19,692 nucleotides of DNA from contig CAYYZW010000244.1 of assembly GCA_964476375.1 (NCBI GenBank), positions 1-19,692 on the forward strand, written 5' to 3'. This document shows, piece after piece, positions 1-7,249 of the stretch. The notes below the pieces were generated by a model. It saw nothing but the letters and a program-made list of their open reading frames with translations. It did no database searches and was not told the origin of the DNA. This DNA is from SAT2750 sp964476375 (GTDB lineage Bacteria > Planctomycetota > Planctomycetia > Pirellulales > Pirellulaceae). The stretch's first letter is position 1. Each line of letters opens with the position of its first letter. The position numbers and the translations under genes are program-made.

Positions 1-853
1 CAATATTGTTCCCTGGCAACAGCTGGCAGAACGGACCGGGGCCCGTATTCGCTGGGTGGACATCGATGACCAGGGCCGGCTGGAGATGGACTCGCTGCGT
101 GACCAGTTAAACGAACGAACCCGGTTGCTGGCAGTTACAGCGGTTTCCAATGTGCTCGGGACGATCAATCCGCTCAAGGAGATTGTCGACCTGGCACATC
201 AGCAGGGTGCCCTGGTCCTGGTGGATGGAGCCCAGGCAGTACCGCACATGCGAGTCAGTGTGGAGCAGCTTGGTGTGGATTTCCTGGCCTTCAGCGGTCA
301 CAAGATGCTTGGCCCTACCGGCGTGGGAGTGCTTTATGTCAAAGCTTCCATCCTCGAACAGATGCCGGCTTTCCAGGGCGGGGGGGGGATGATCCACCGG
401 GTCACGCAGGACGGTTTTGAAGCATCCGGGGTACCGGCTCGTTTTGAAGCTGGAACTCCGCCGATCTCCCAGGTGCTGGGGTTGTCGGCAGCGATCGAGT
501 ACCTGCAGGAGATTGGCCTGGAGGCAATCCACCGGCACGAGCAGAAGCTTTCCGAGGCAGCCCGGCAGCAGCTGGCCGCCATCGAGAAGCTTCAGTTGCT
601 TGGGCCAGCAGGTTCGGAATCTGCAGGGGTTGTCAGTTTCATGGTGGAGGGGATCCATCCCCATGACCTGGCACAGGCGCTCGACAGCCAGGGGGTTGCG
701 ATTCGCGCCGGGCACCATTGTGCCATGCCACTGCATGACCGCCTGGAACTCGCAGCCAGTTGCCGGGCCAGCTTTTACATCTACAACACGCTTCAGGAGG
801 TTGAATTCCTGGCAACGGCGATAGAACGGGCCTGCACTGTCTTCGGGGGATAA
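1..853 (+). CDS. sufS: Cysteine desulfurase SufS, 3' part (5' end outside window)
   Basis: This PLP-dependent enzyme removes sulfur from L-cysteine as an enzyme persulfide and passes it to the SUF iron-sulfur cluster machinery in the cytoplasm. The frame is open from base 2, and the first visible residues (NIVPWQQLAERTGA) match the middle of SufS, so the gene is cut by the window edge and about 120 residues are missing. Visible features are the PLP-contacting Asp in VDGAQAV, the Schiff-base lysine in SGHKMLGPTG (codon at 302-304), and the persulfide cysteine in RAGHHCAMPL (codon at 719-721). The HHCAMPL loop is typical of the SufS class rather than NifS/IscS. The fragment holds 283 codons and looks intact to its TAA. 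It converges with the downstream phosphatase, with only 10 bases between the two stop codons and no obvious terminator. Other suf genes, if present, lie upstream of the window. Confidence 0.95.
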   Translation, partial: NIVPWQQLAERTGARIRWVDIDDQGRLEMDSLRDQLNERTRLLAVTAVSNVLGTINPLKEIVDLAHQQGALVLVDGAQAVPHMRVSVEQLGVDFLAFSGHKMLGPTGVGVLYVKASILEQMPAFQGGGGMIHRVTQDGFEASGVPARFEAGTPPISQVLGLSAAIEYLQEIGLEAIHRHEQKLSEAARQQLAAIEKLQLLGPAGSESAGVVSFMVEGIHPHDLAQALDSQGVAIRAGHHCAMPLHDRLELAASCRASFYIYNTLQEVEFLATAIERACTVFGG

Positions 854-863
854 ACGCTGGAGA

Positions 864-1424
864 CTAATCCTCGTGCGTACTGGTGTACTGGTTGTCCCAT
901 TCGCCATCCTGCACGAGCTTTTGGAATTGCTGGACAACGGTCCGCTGGGGTAACCCGCGAAGGACATGAGGCCGTCGCTCCCGGAGTCGTTGCTGGGCCT
1001 CGTCCACGGTCATGTCGTGGGCTACCATCAGCCAGCAGAGGGCGACCGTCGCACTACGACCCCGCCCGGCCTTGCAGTGCACGTAGACCTTGCCTCCTCC
1101 GGCCGACTCGTGCTCAATGAAACGGACCCCCTTGCAGACATCCTCCAGCGAGGGGGGGGTGAAGTCAATCGTGGGGATCCAGAGCTGTTCGATCTGGTAT
1201 TCCTCGTACTGCTTGACCGGCCCCCTGTACTCCTCACAGGTGTTCACGACGGCCGTGACTCCCAGTTTCTCCAGTCGGGCCACGTCCCGGGCGAAGGGGC
1301 GAGCCCCCAGGATCACGTGGTCGTCAATCGGATCCCACCAGTGGCGAAGACGCAGCACCCGTCCCAGCAGCATGTTCCAGGCCAGCGAGGGTAAGAACAG
1401 AAGGTGGGCGATGAGCCATCTCAT
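864..1424 (-). CDS. PTPMT1-like dual-specificity phosphatase (probable phosphatidylglycerophosphate phosphatase)
   Basis: A 186-aa cysteine-dependent phosphatase. The P-loop HCKAGRGRS lies at residues 116-124 with catalytic Cys117, and a likely general acid is Asp87 in TIDFTPP. The N-terminal stretch FLPSLAWNML, the segment WWDPIDDHVILGARPF and the motif NTCEEY resemble mitochondrial PTPMT1, which dephosphorylates phosphatidylglycerophosphate in cardiolipin synthesis. From memory, a PTPMT1-like phosphatase has been reported in the planctomycete Rhodopirellula. I prefer the ATG at 1424 because it puts the hydrophobic helix at the N terminus, as in PTPMT1, and has GGAAG about 10 nt upstream. 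An in-frame ATG at 1490 would add 22 residues without family resemblance. The gene is divergent from the HAD hydrolase and convergent with sufS. The fold is certain. The lipid substrate is inferred and a protein or nucleotide substrate cannot be excluded. Confidence 0.85.
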   Translation of the reverse strand: MRWLIAHLLFLPSLAWNMLLGRVLRLRHWWDPIDDHVILGARPFARDVARLEKLGVTAVVNTCEEYRGPVKQYEEYQIEQLWIPTIDFTPPSLEDVCKGVRFIEHESAGGGKVYVHCKAGRGRSATVALCWLMVAHDMTVDEAQQRLRERRPHVLRGLPQRTVVQQFQKLVQDGEWDNQYTSTHED

Positions 1425-1567
1425 GCAGGATTCGCTTCCAGCGGGGGGTGAAAATCCTGGCTCCCTTGTGATTCGGTAAGCCGGGGCCATCGATTATGAT
1501 GGTCGTCTTTCAGTGGATTGTCCATCGGACTGCTGGGGAAACCGGTCACAACGAAGGGGGGTGTCTC

Positions 1568-2170
1568 GTGTACCTGGAGGGCGTCATTTTTGACCTGGAC
1601 GGGACCCTTGTCGATTCCGGGCTGGATTTTGAACAGATGCGAACGGACATGGGCATTGCCCCGGGGGCTCCCATCCTGGAATCCCTGGAAGGGATGACCG
1701 GCCAGCGCCGGTCGGATTGTGACCAGGTTCTTTTGCGGCATGAGCGGGAGGGAGTCCAGCGTGCAGCACCTTACCCGGGCGTGGTCGACCTGCTTGCCCA
1801 ACTGGTTGCCGATGGTCTGCGACTTGCCATCCTGACTCGTAACCGTGGCGACTGCGCGCTGGCGACGATTGCCGCCACGCTGCCAGACTGCTGGGATCAT
1901 GTGCTCTCACGTGACGACGGTCCGATCAAACCGTCTCCCTGGGGAATCCAGGAGATCTGCCGGCGCTGGCAGATGGAACCTGCCCGGGTGGTGATGATTG
2001 GCGACTATGTTTTTGACATTGAGGCAGGGAGGCAGGCGGGAGCACGCTCTGCCCTGTTTGCTCGCGGGAGGGATCGAAGCACGCTCACCGGTGTGGAACG
2101 TGCCGACCATGTCTTTGATTGCTTTACCGACCAGCAGCCATTGCTGGATTGGCTGTTGAAACCGGCCTAG
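1568..2170 (+). CDS. HAD-superfamily hydrolase (phosphoglycolate phosphatase-like)
   Basis: A 200-aa cytoplasmic HAD phosphatase. Motif I is FDLDGTLVDS with nucleophile Asp9 and acid/base Asp11. Motif II is LTRN with Thr90, motif III lysine is Lys121 in IKPSPWG, and motif IV is GDYVFDIEAG with Asp146 and Asp150. A small helical cap lies between motifs I and II, as in subfamily IA enzymes such as Gph and PGMB. All catalytic residues are present, so it should be active on a small phosphorylated metabolite; the substrate cannot be read from sequence. I chose the GTG at 1568 because AAGGGGGG precedes it by about 7 nt and the protein then starts right before motif I. An upstream in-frame ATG at 1496 would add 24 unlikely residues. 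It is divergent from the PTPMT1-like gene, so the 1425-1567 stretch must hold both promoters; I see no convincing elements there. Confidence 0.88.
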   Translation: MYLEGVIFDLDGTLVDSGLDFEQMRTDMGIAPGAPILESLEGMTGQRRSDCDQVLLRHEREGVQRAAPYPGVVDLLAQLVADGLRLAILTRNRGDCALATIAATLPDCWDHVLSRDDGPIKPSPWGIQEICRRWQMEPARVVMIGDYVFDIEAGRQAGARSALFARGRDRSTLTGVERADHVFDCFTDQQPLLDWLLKPA

Positions 2171-2187
2171 GGAGATTTTTTGTATCC

Positions 2188-2196
2188 TGATAGAAT
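2188..2196 (+). promoter_or_regulatory. Extended -10 promoter of the TIGR03009 gene
   Basis: TGATAGAAT matches the extended -10 pattern TG-N-TATAAT with one mismatch. No good -35 is visible at the right distance, as is common for extended -10 promoters. It predicts a transcript start near 2203 and a leader of about 70 nt before the ATG at 2273. Confidence 0.5.
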
Positions 2197-2205
2197 CGGC
2201 ACCTG

Positions 2206-2226
2206 CTCGCTCCATGAAGGAGCGGG
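2206..2226 (+). promoter_or_regulatory. Hairpin in the 5' leader of the TIGR03009 gene
   Basis: CTCGCTCC (2206-2213) pairs with GGAGCGGG (2219-2226) around a five-base loop ATGAA, giving eight pairs including one G-T. It begins only a few bases after the predicted transcript start, so it would cap the 5' end of the mRNA. It could protect the message or be a protein or RNA target; there is no U tract to make it a terminator. Confidence 0.45.
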
Positions 2227-2272
2227 ATGGGGCACGGATTGGTTCTCCAGGCACGCCAACAGGGATGGTTTC

Positions 2273-3190
2273 ATGGCGCATTTTTGTCTCCGCCTGCTCC
2301 TGCCCCTGCTGATCCTGGCTTCCAGCCCCCTGGCCGCCCAGCAGCCCGGGCCCCCTGCCGCCAGTTCACCGGCGCTGGGATCTCCCAGTTTTATTCCCCT
2401 GCCCGTGGAGCACCAGCAGTACCTGGACAAGGTACTGGAAGTCTGGGAACGGCGTTCCAATGATGTCACGGTCTACCGCTGCGGCTTCCAACGCTGGGAA
2501 TTCGATTCGGTCTTTGGGCCGGCAACGGCGGCCAAGCGTTACAGTACCGGCTTGATCAAGTATGCCAGCCCGGACAAGGGGCTGTTCCAGGTAGAGAAGG
2601 TGTTGACTTACCAGGCACCGATGCAGGTGGGTGGTAAACCCAGGTATGTTGAACTGGAAGGGGATTACCGGGAGCACTGGGTGTGTGATGGCCAGTCGGT
2701 TTACGAGTTTGATGCCCAGCGAAAACTGGTCGTGCAGCAGATCCTGCCGGCCGAGATGCGGGGCAAGGCGATCGATCAAGGGCCGTTACCATTCATGTTC
2801 CGTGCCAATGCAGATGACATTCGCCGACGATACTGGTTGCGGGCCATCACGCCGGAAAAGGTCCAGGAGAAAGAGATCTGGCTGGAAGCTTATCCCCGGA
2901 CCCTGGAGGACGCGGGGAATTTCCTCAAGGTGCATATCGTGATGGACCGCCAGCGGGTTCTGCCCAAGGGGCTGGTGATCTTCGATCGAAATTACCGGCC
3001 GGGAAAAAACACCAGCCGGACTGTTTTTCAGTTCAATGACCGGGAAGTCAATTTCAATACGTCGCTGGACCTCTTGAAAGTCTTTCAGCGGAACTTCTAC
3101 CAGCCAGCGGTGCCCCGGGGTTGGCGGAAGGAAGTTCGCCAGGCCCCGGCTCAACAGGCCCAGCGGAACCCCCTGCCAGGATCCCGTTAA
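2273..3190 (+). CDS. TIGR03009 family secreted protein (planctomycete-specific)
   Basis: A 305-aa exported protein of unknown function. A signal peptide covers about residues 1-22 (hydrophobic LLLPLLILASSPLAA, likely cut before QQP), followed by a Pro/Ala/Ser-rich linker to about residue 38. The remaining domain has features I associate with the TIGR03009 planctomycete family: an early segment with LDKVLEVWERRS, a central PLPFMFRANADDIRRRYW (171-188), then EIWLEAYPRTLEDA (201-214). The pattern of beta strands recalls LolA-like periplasmic lipoprotein carriers, but that is inference. The C-terminal tail after residue 285 is Gln/Ala/Pro-rich and probably disordered. I chose the ATG at 2273 because it has AGGGATGG about 5 nt upstream and begins the signal peptide. 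A longer frame opens at a TTG at 2180 but has no family support and overlaps the promoter. Confidence 0.8.
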   Translation: MAHFCLRLLLPLLILASSPLAAQQPGPPAASSPALGSPSFIPLPVEHQQYLDKVLEVWERRSNDVTVYRCGFQRWEFDSVFGPATAAKRYSTGLIKYASPDKGLFQVEKVLTYQAPMQVGGKPRYVELEGDYREHWVCDGQSVYEFDAQRKLVVQQILPAEMRGKAIDQGPLPFMFRANADDIRRRYWLRAITPEKVQEKEIWLEAYPRTLEDAGNFLKVHIVMDRQRVLPKGLVIFDRNYRPGKNTSRTVFQFNDREVNFNTSLDLLKVFQRNFYQPAVPRGWRKEVRQAPAQQAQRNPLPGSR

Positions 3191-3232
3191 GCATCGGTTT
3201 CTTGCTGGCTGGTCACCCAGGTGGCGAGCGAG

Positions 3233-3241
3233 TGGTATAAT
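3233..3241 (+). promoter_or_regulatory. Extended -10 promoter of the NfeD/FloA cluster
   Basis: TGGTATAAT is a perfect TG-N-TATAAT extended -10 element. The predicted start is near 3248, leaving a leader of about 30 nt with GAGGGAG as the ribosome binding site before the GTG at 3279. This is the best promoter sequence in the window and probably drives the nfeD genes, and possibly floA. Confidence 0.6.
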
Positions 3242-3278
3242 CAGGTGTGTCGCTTCCAGCTTGAGGGAGTTTTTCACG

Positions 3279-5438
3279 GTGCCTCACCCAGCCCGCTTGT
3301 GTATTTCACTCTGCTGCCTGCTCCTGGGACTGTCCGCATGGACGACAGTCTGTCCCGGACAGGAAGATCCCGCTGCGGCTGTTCACCTGGTGCGTGTGCT
3401 GCTTCCGCTTACCGGTACCGGGGACATGGAGATCAAGCGTGCGGCAAGAAAGCTGACCGAATCGCTGGATGACAATGACGAGCGCCCGTTGCTGATCTTC
3501 GAGTTTTCCAGTCGCCCAGGTCGGGCTGCCGAGGGCACGGAATTTGAACGTGCTCTCTCGCTGGCCCGTTTTCTGACCGGCGGGGAATTGCAGGGGGTTC
3601 GAACGATTGCCTACCTGCCAGAATCGGTGCGGGGTCACGCAGTGCTTGCCGTGCTGGCATGTGAGCAGCTGGTCATGGCACCTGCTGCCGAACTGGGAGA
3701 TGCCGGTGTGATTGAAAGAGTGATCGATGATTCGTTGCGTGGTGCCTACCAGGATATTAGTGGTCGTCGGCGGATCCTGCCCCTGCCACTGGTGATGGGG
3801 ATGCTGGACCCGGCTCTTGCCGTCTACCGGGTGGAAACCCCGGAGGACGTGCTATTTGTCCACCAGGAGCAATTGGATCAATTGACCGCGGACGGAGAGG
3901 TCGTCCGGGTCGATACGCTGATGGCACCAGGGAAAGCAGGTCTGCTGGAGGGCCGTTGGCTGGCAGGTGACGACCGGCTCATCAGCCACCTGGCCACCAA
4001 CCGGCGGGAACTGGCAGACACGTTGCGGGTGCCCCCGGGCTCTATTCGGGAGAAGGTGGGAACGGGAGGCCGAGATCGTGGGGTGCAGATTGAAATCAAC
4101 GGGCGTATCTCCGCGAGCAAGATTGGCACGCTCAGGCGAACCCTGCAGGAGGAGCTTGCGACGGAATCTCTCCAGCTTGTGGCGGTCGTGATTGATAGCC
4201 CGGGAGGCGACCTGGATGCAAGCGTGGACCTGGCGAATGACCTGCTTGCTGTCGATGATCCGGAAATTCTTACCGTCGCCGTGATCACTGGACAGGCGCG
4301 GTCGGATGCTGCCATTATCGTTTCGTCCTGTGACGAACTGGTGATGCTCGAGGGATCCACCCTGGGCGGTCCTGGGGAAGTCGTGCCGATCGGGGACGAG
4401 CTCCAGAACGTGGAACTGGTTCTTCGTCGTATTGCCGAGGAGAAAGGGCGGGACTGGTCGCTCCTGCTTGCCCTTGTCAGCCAGGATATCGTGATCCACC
4501 AGTACGAGAACCTGGCGACAGGAGACAAGCGATTTTGGAACGAGGACCAGTTTGTCGAGCACCCCCTGGGAGTCCAGTGGGATCGAGGGCCTCTGCTGGA
4601 TACCTCCGAGGGCCTTTCAAGCACCGATGCCCTGGAACTCAACCTCGCCCAGCACGTGGCTCAGAATGTGGATGATGTGAGCCGGATTTACCAGTTGGAA
4701 GAGACACTCGAGCACGCCAAGACACCCTGGCTGATCGATACGATTGAACGGCTGGCGAACGAACCCTGGTTCGGACGGTTGCTGCTTTTTGTCGCTTTCA
4801 TGGCGATGATGACCGAGGCATCGGCACCCGGCCTGGGAGTCCCGGGGTTTGTCTCCTGCCTTTGTTTCCTGCTCTTCTTTTGGATCCAGTTCCTGAATGG
4901 GACTGCCGGCTGGCTGGAAGTTGCCCTCTTCGTGGGCGGCCTGGTTTTCATTGGGATTGAAATCTTTCTGCTGCCGGGGGTCGGCATCTTCGGCATTGGG
5001 GGAGGCCTGATGGTTCTCTGTTCCATCGTGCTGGCCAGCCAGACATTTGTTATACCCCGGAACGAGTATCAAATGGGGCAGACCGCGAGTTCGATGCTCT
5101 CGGTCGGTATCATCTGCGTGGGATTGATCGGCGCGGCCATGATGATGAGCCGTTACCTGCCACACACGAGCTTTTTTCATCGCTTTGCCGTCCAGCCGCC
5201 GACGGGGAAGGATCGCGAGTTGATCGAATGGAATGAGGCCGTGGTTCACCTGGACCACCTGGTCGGCCTGGAGGGGGTCACCACCACCCCGCTCTCCCCG
5301 TCAGGCAAGGTGAGACTGGATGAAAAGCTTGTTGACGTGGTGAGTGATGGGGAGATGATTGAAACGGACGTGGAAGTTGTCGTCGCCGAGGTGACCGGAA
5401 ACCGTGTTCTGGTGCGCAGGAAACTAGACGAAGCCTAG
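3279..5438 (+). CDS. Large NfeD-family membrane protein with two ClpP/crotonase-like domains, catalytic residues degenerate
   Basis: A 719-aa protein of the long NfeD type, a family that pairs with flotillin/stomatin proteins. The order is: signal peptide (1-27); a ClpP/crotonase-like domain (about 34-250); a second one (about 268-480) with DSPGGDLDAS at 306-315; four to five membrane segments (about 497-590 and 606-625); and a C-terminal OB-fold NfeD domain (about 660-716). In active NfeD proteases a Ser-Lys dyad cuts hydrophobic membrane-protein segments. Here Ser342 (QARSDAA) sits at the serine position, but the lysine that should lie three residues before the Asn of LQN is Glu374. In the first domain the matching segment is VRGHAVLAVLACEQLVM, with Gly119 at the serine position. 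It may therefore be a scaffold rather than a protease. GTG 3279 is chosen for GAGGGAG 9 nt upstream and the signal peptide; TTG 3261 is an alternative. The next nfeD begins 18 nt downstream. Confidence 0.85.
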   Translation: MPHPARLCISLCCLLLGLSAWTTVCPGQEDPAAAVHLVRVLLPLTGTGDMEIKRAARKLTESLDDNDERPLLIFEFSSRPGRAAEGTEFERALSLARFLTGGELQGVRTIAYLPESVRGHAVLAVLACEQLVMAPAAELGDAGVIERVIDDSLRGAYQDISGRRRILPLPLVMGMLDPALAVYRVETPEDVLFVHQEQLDQLTADGEVVRVDTLMAPGKAGLLEGRWLAGDDRLISHLATNRRELADTLRVPPGSIREKVGTGGRDRGVQIEINGRISASKIGTLRRTLQEELATESLQLVAVVIDSPGGDLDASVDLANDLLAVDDPEILTVAVITGQARSDAAIIVSSCDELVMLEGSTLGGPGEVVPIGDELQNVELVLRRIAEEKGRDWSLLLALVSQDIVIHQYENLATGDKRFWNEDQFVEHPLGVQWDRGPLLDTSEGLSSTDALELNLAQHVAQNVDDVSRIYQLEETLEHAKTPWLIDTIERLANEPWFGRLLLFVAFMAMMTEASAPGLGVPGFVSCLCFLLFFWIQFLNGTAGWLEVALFVGGLVFIGIEIFLLPGVGIFGIGGGLMVLCSIVLASQTFVIPRNEYQMGQTASSMLSVGIICVGLIGAAMMMSRYLPHTSFFHRFAVQPPTGKDRELIEWNEAVVHLDHLVGLEGVTTTPLSPSGKVRLDEKLVDVVSDGEMIETDVEVVVAEVTGNRVLVRRKLDEA

Positions 5439-5456
5439 GAAGCAGAAGAGAAAAAG

Positions 5457-6032
5457 ATGACTCCTATTGTCTGGGCAGCGATCCTGATTCTTGGTGGCAT
5501 GGGCTTGATCGTCCTGGAGACATTTATTCCCTCGCACGGTGTCCTTGCTCTTTTTGCCGGGCTCTCGATCATTGCCGGCGTGGTCGTGGCTTTCAAGGGA
5601 GGCCAGATGGTCGGAACCGTCTCGCTGGTCTGCGTGGCTATTCTCGTACCGATATTGGTGGGCGCGATGCTCAAGTGGTGGCCGAACACGCCGATTGGTC
5701 GGGCGATTCTTATTCCGGACGTGGTCAGGGATGAGGATGATCCGCAGAACCAGTATGCCCACCTGGTCGGACGCCACGGTGTGGTCAGGAAACAGATGAT
5801 GCCCAACGGCCAGGTGGTGGTGGATAACAGGGCTTATGATGCGGTCAGCCAGGGGCTGCTGATCGAGAAGGGAGTCCAGGTCGTGATCATCACCGCGGAT
5901 GGGAATCGAATCCTCGTGCGACCGGTCGCAGACGGCGAAACAGAGGCCGCGCCCGGGAGCGAAGACATTTCGATGTCGGACGATATTGGCATTGTGGTCG
6001 ACGATTCCTCCTTCGAGGATCCCTTTGGCTAA
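5457..6032 (+). CDS. Short NfeD-family membrane protein
   Basis: A 191-aa NfeD-like protein without a protease domain. Three hydrophobic segments lie at about residues 3-22, 26-46 and 51-72, the last ending at MLKWWPNTP. They are followed by an OB-fold NfeD domain (about 100-157), with LVGRHGVVRKQMMPNGQVVV at its start and GNRILVRPV at its end. The tail (160-191) is acidic and ends SSFEDPFG. Short NfeDs are known to be encoded next to flotillins and to bind them through the OB domain at the inner face of the membrane. The ATG at 5457 follows GAAGAG by about 7 nt. The gene follows the large nfeD by 18 nt and precedes floA, so a shared role in membrane organisation is likely. The acidic tail is an addition I cannot assign. 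Confidence 0.85.
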   Translation: MTPIVWAAILILGGMGLIVLETFIPSHGVLALFAGLSIIAGVVVAFKGGQMVGTVSLVCVAILVPILVGAMLKWWPNTPIGRAILIPDVVRDEDDPQNQYAHLVGRHGVVRKQMMPNGQVVVDNRAYDAVSQGLLIEKGVQVVIITADGNRILVRPVADGETEAAPGSEDISMSDDIGIVVDDSSFEDPFG

Positions 6033-6040
6033 TTCTCCTG

Positions 6041-6080
6041 CTGCCGGTGTTTGGTTTACTTGAAAACAAGACACCGGCAG
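6041..6080 (+). terminator. Strong hairpin between short nfeD and floA (attenuator, processing site or terminator)
   Basis: A near-perfect 40-base inverted repeat. CTGCCGGTGT (6041-6050) pairs with ACACCGGCAG (6071-6080), and pairing continues inwards through T-G, T-A, one G-A mismatch and GTTT/AAAC to a six-base loop ACTTGA (6058-6063). It lies 8 nt after the nfeD stop. Only GTT follows the stem, so it lacks the U tract of an intrinsic terminator. It may stabilise the upstream mRNA end, mark an RNase site, or act with Rho. Confidence 0.6.
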
Positions 6081-6157
6081 GTTAAAACGCAGGCTCCGGG
6101 CAACATGCCAAATCATTTTTATTCTCCGGGTTTAGCGTTCTTTTCAGGGGCGAAGCC

Positions 6158-7237
6158 ATGACATCTTTCACCGGTCTTCTAGGTCAAGCCGAGAGCGTGA
6201 TGCCAGGCTTTGGTCTGCTGGCTGAACCACCGCCATGGGGGATGATTGTTGGGATCGCCCTGGTTGTCGTCTTCTTGTTTATCTTCATTGTTTTCATGGC
6301 CTACTTTCGGCTCTGGATTCAGTCCGTCCTGACCGGGGCGAATATCACGATCGGGAACCTGCTGGGAATGACCTTTCGCAAGGTCAATCCCAAGACCATC
6401 GTGCAGTCAAAGATCATGGCGGTGCAGGCCGGGTTTACCGATGATGATTTCAACACGACGGAACTGGAAGGTCACCTGCTTGCCGGGGGGAATGTTCCGC
6501 TGGTGGTGAGAGCCCTGATTGCTGCCCGCAAGGCGAAGACCATCCAGTTGACCTACCGAGAAGCGACGGCGATTGACCTGGCGGGCCGTAATGTGCTTGA
6601 AGCGGTGCAGACAAGTGTCTATCCCAAGGTGATTGACTGCCCCGCACCCGGATCTGGGAAAATGACACTGGATGCGGTTGCCAAGGACGGTATCCAGTTG
6701 CGAGTCAAGGCGCGTGTGACGGTGAGGGCCAACCTGCAACAACTGATCGGCGGGGCCGAGGAAGAGACAATTATCGCCCGGGTTGGTGAAGGGATTGTCA
6801 GTGCCATTGGTTCCTCCGAAACGCATGCAAAGGTACTGGAAAACCCGGACACGATTTCCAAGGCGGTCCTGGCCAAGCGGCTGGATTCCCAGACCGCTTT
6901 TGAGATCGTCTCGATCGATATTGCCGACATTGACGTTGGCCAGAATGTTGGCGCTCGGTTACAGGCGGACCAGGCGGAAGCGGATACACGGGTCGCCCGC
7001 GCCCAGGCCGAGGGTCGACGCGCCATGGCGATTGCCATGGAACAGGAAATGCAAGCCAAGGTGGAGGAGTGCCGGGCCAAGCTTGTGGCAGCCGAGGCAG
7101 AGGTTCCCAAGGCGATGGCCGACGCCTTCCGTTCGACCAAGATGGGAATCATGCAGTATTACCAGTTGCGTAATGTCCAGGCCGATACTTCCATGCGGCA
7201 GACCATTGCTGGCGGTGCTAACACGACCTCCGGGTAG
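6158..7237 (+). CDS. floA: Flotillin-like protein FloA
   Basis: A 359-aa flotillin-like SPFH protein that scaffolds functional membrane microdomains. It closely resembles Bacillus FloA (YqfA, about 331 aa): FTDDDFNTTELEGHLLAGGN, EATAIDLAGRNVLEAVQ (135-151), the block GGAEEETIIARVGEGIVS (198-215), IGSSETHAKVLENPD and SIDIADIDVGQNVGARL. One membrane helix spans about residues 28-50. An extra 25-residue N-terminal extension precedes it and probably lies outside the membrane. Residues 265-325 are the Ala/Glu-rich coiled coil with RRAMAIAMEQEMQAKVEE that drives oligomerisation. The ATG at 6158 has AGGGG 7 nt upstream. It follows two nfeD genes, the classical partner family, and is followed 12 nt later by an unknown gene. 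The intervening hairpin at 6041-6080 suggests its level may be set separately from the nfeDs. Confidence 0.96.
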   Translation: MTSFTGLLGQAESVMPGFGLLAEPPPWGMIVGIALVVVFLFIFIVFMAYFRLWIQSVLTGANITIGNLLGMTFRKVNPKTIVQSKIMAVQAGFTDDDFNTTELEGHLLAGGNVPLVVRALIAARKAKTIQLTYREATAIDLAGRNVLEAVQTSVYPKVIDCPAPGSGKMTLDAVAKDGIQLRVKARVTVRANLQQLIGGAEEETIIARVGEGIVSAIGSSETHAKVLENPDTISKAVLAKRLDSQTAFEIVSIDIADIDVGQNVGARLQADQAEADTRVARAQAEGRRAMAIAMEQEMQAKVEECRAKLVAAEAEVPKAMADAFRSTKMGIMQYYQLRNVQADTSMRQTIAGGANTTSG

Positions 7238-7249
7238 GAGAATATTTCG

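Noticed and set aside
3852..4642. Two overlapping minus-strand open frames of about 240 codons.
   Set aside because: They lie opposite the second ClpP-like domain of the large NfeD; the translations look like shadow sequence rich in Ser, Arg and Pro.
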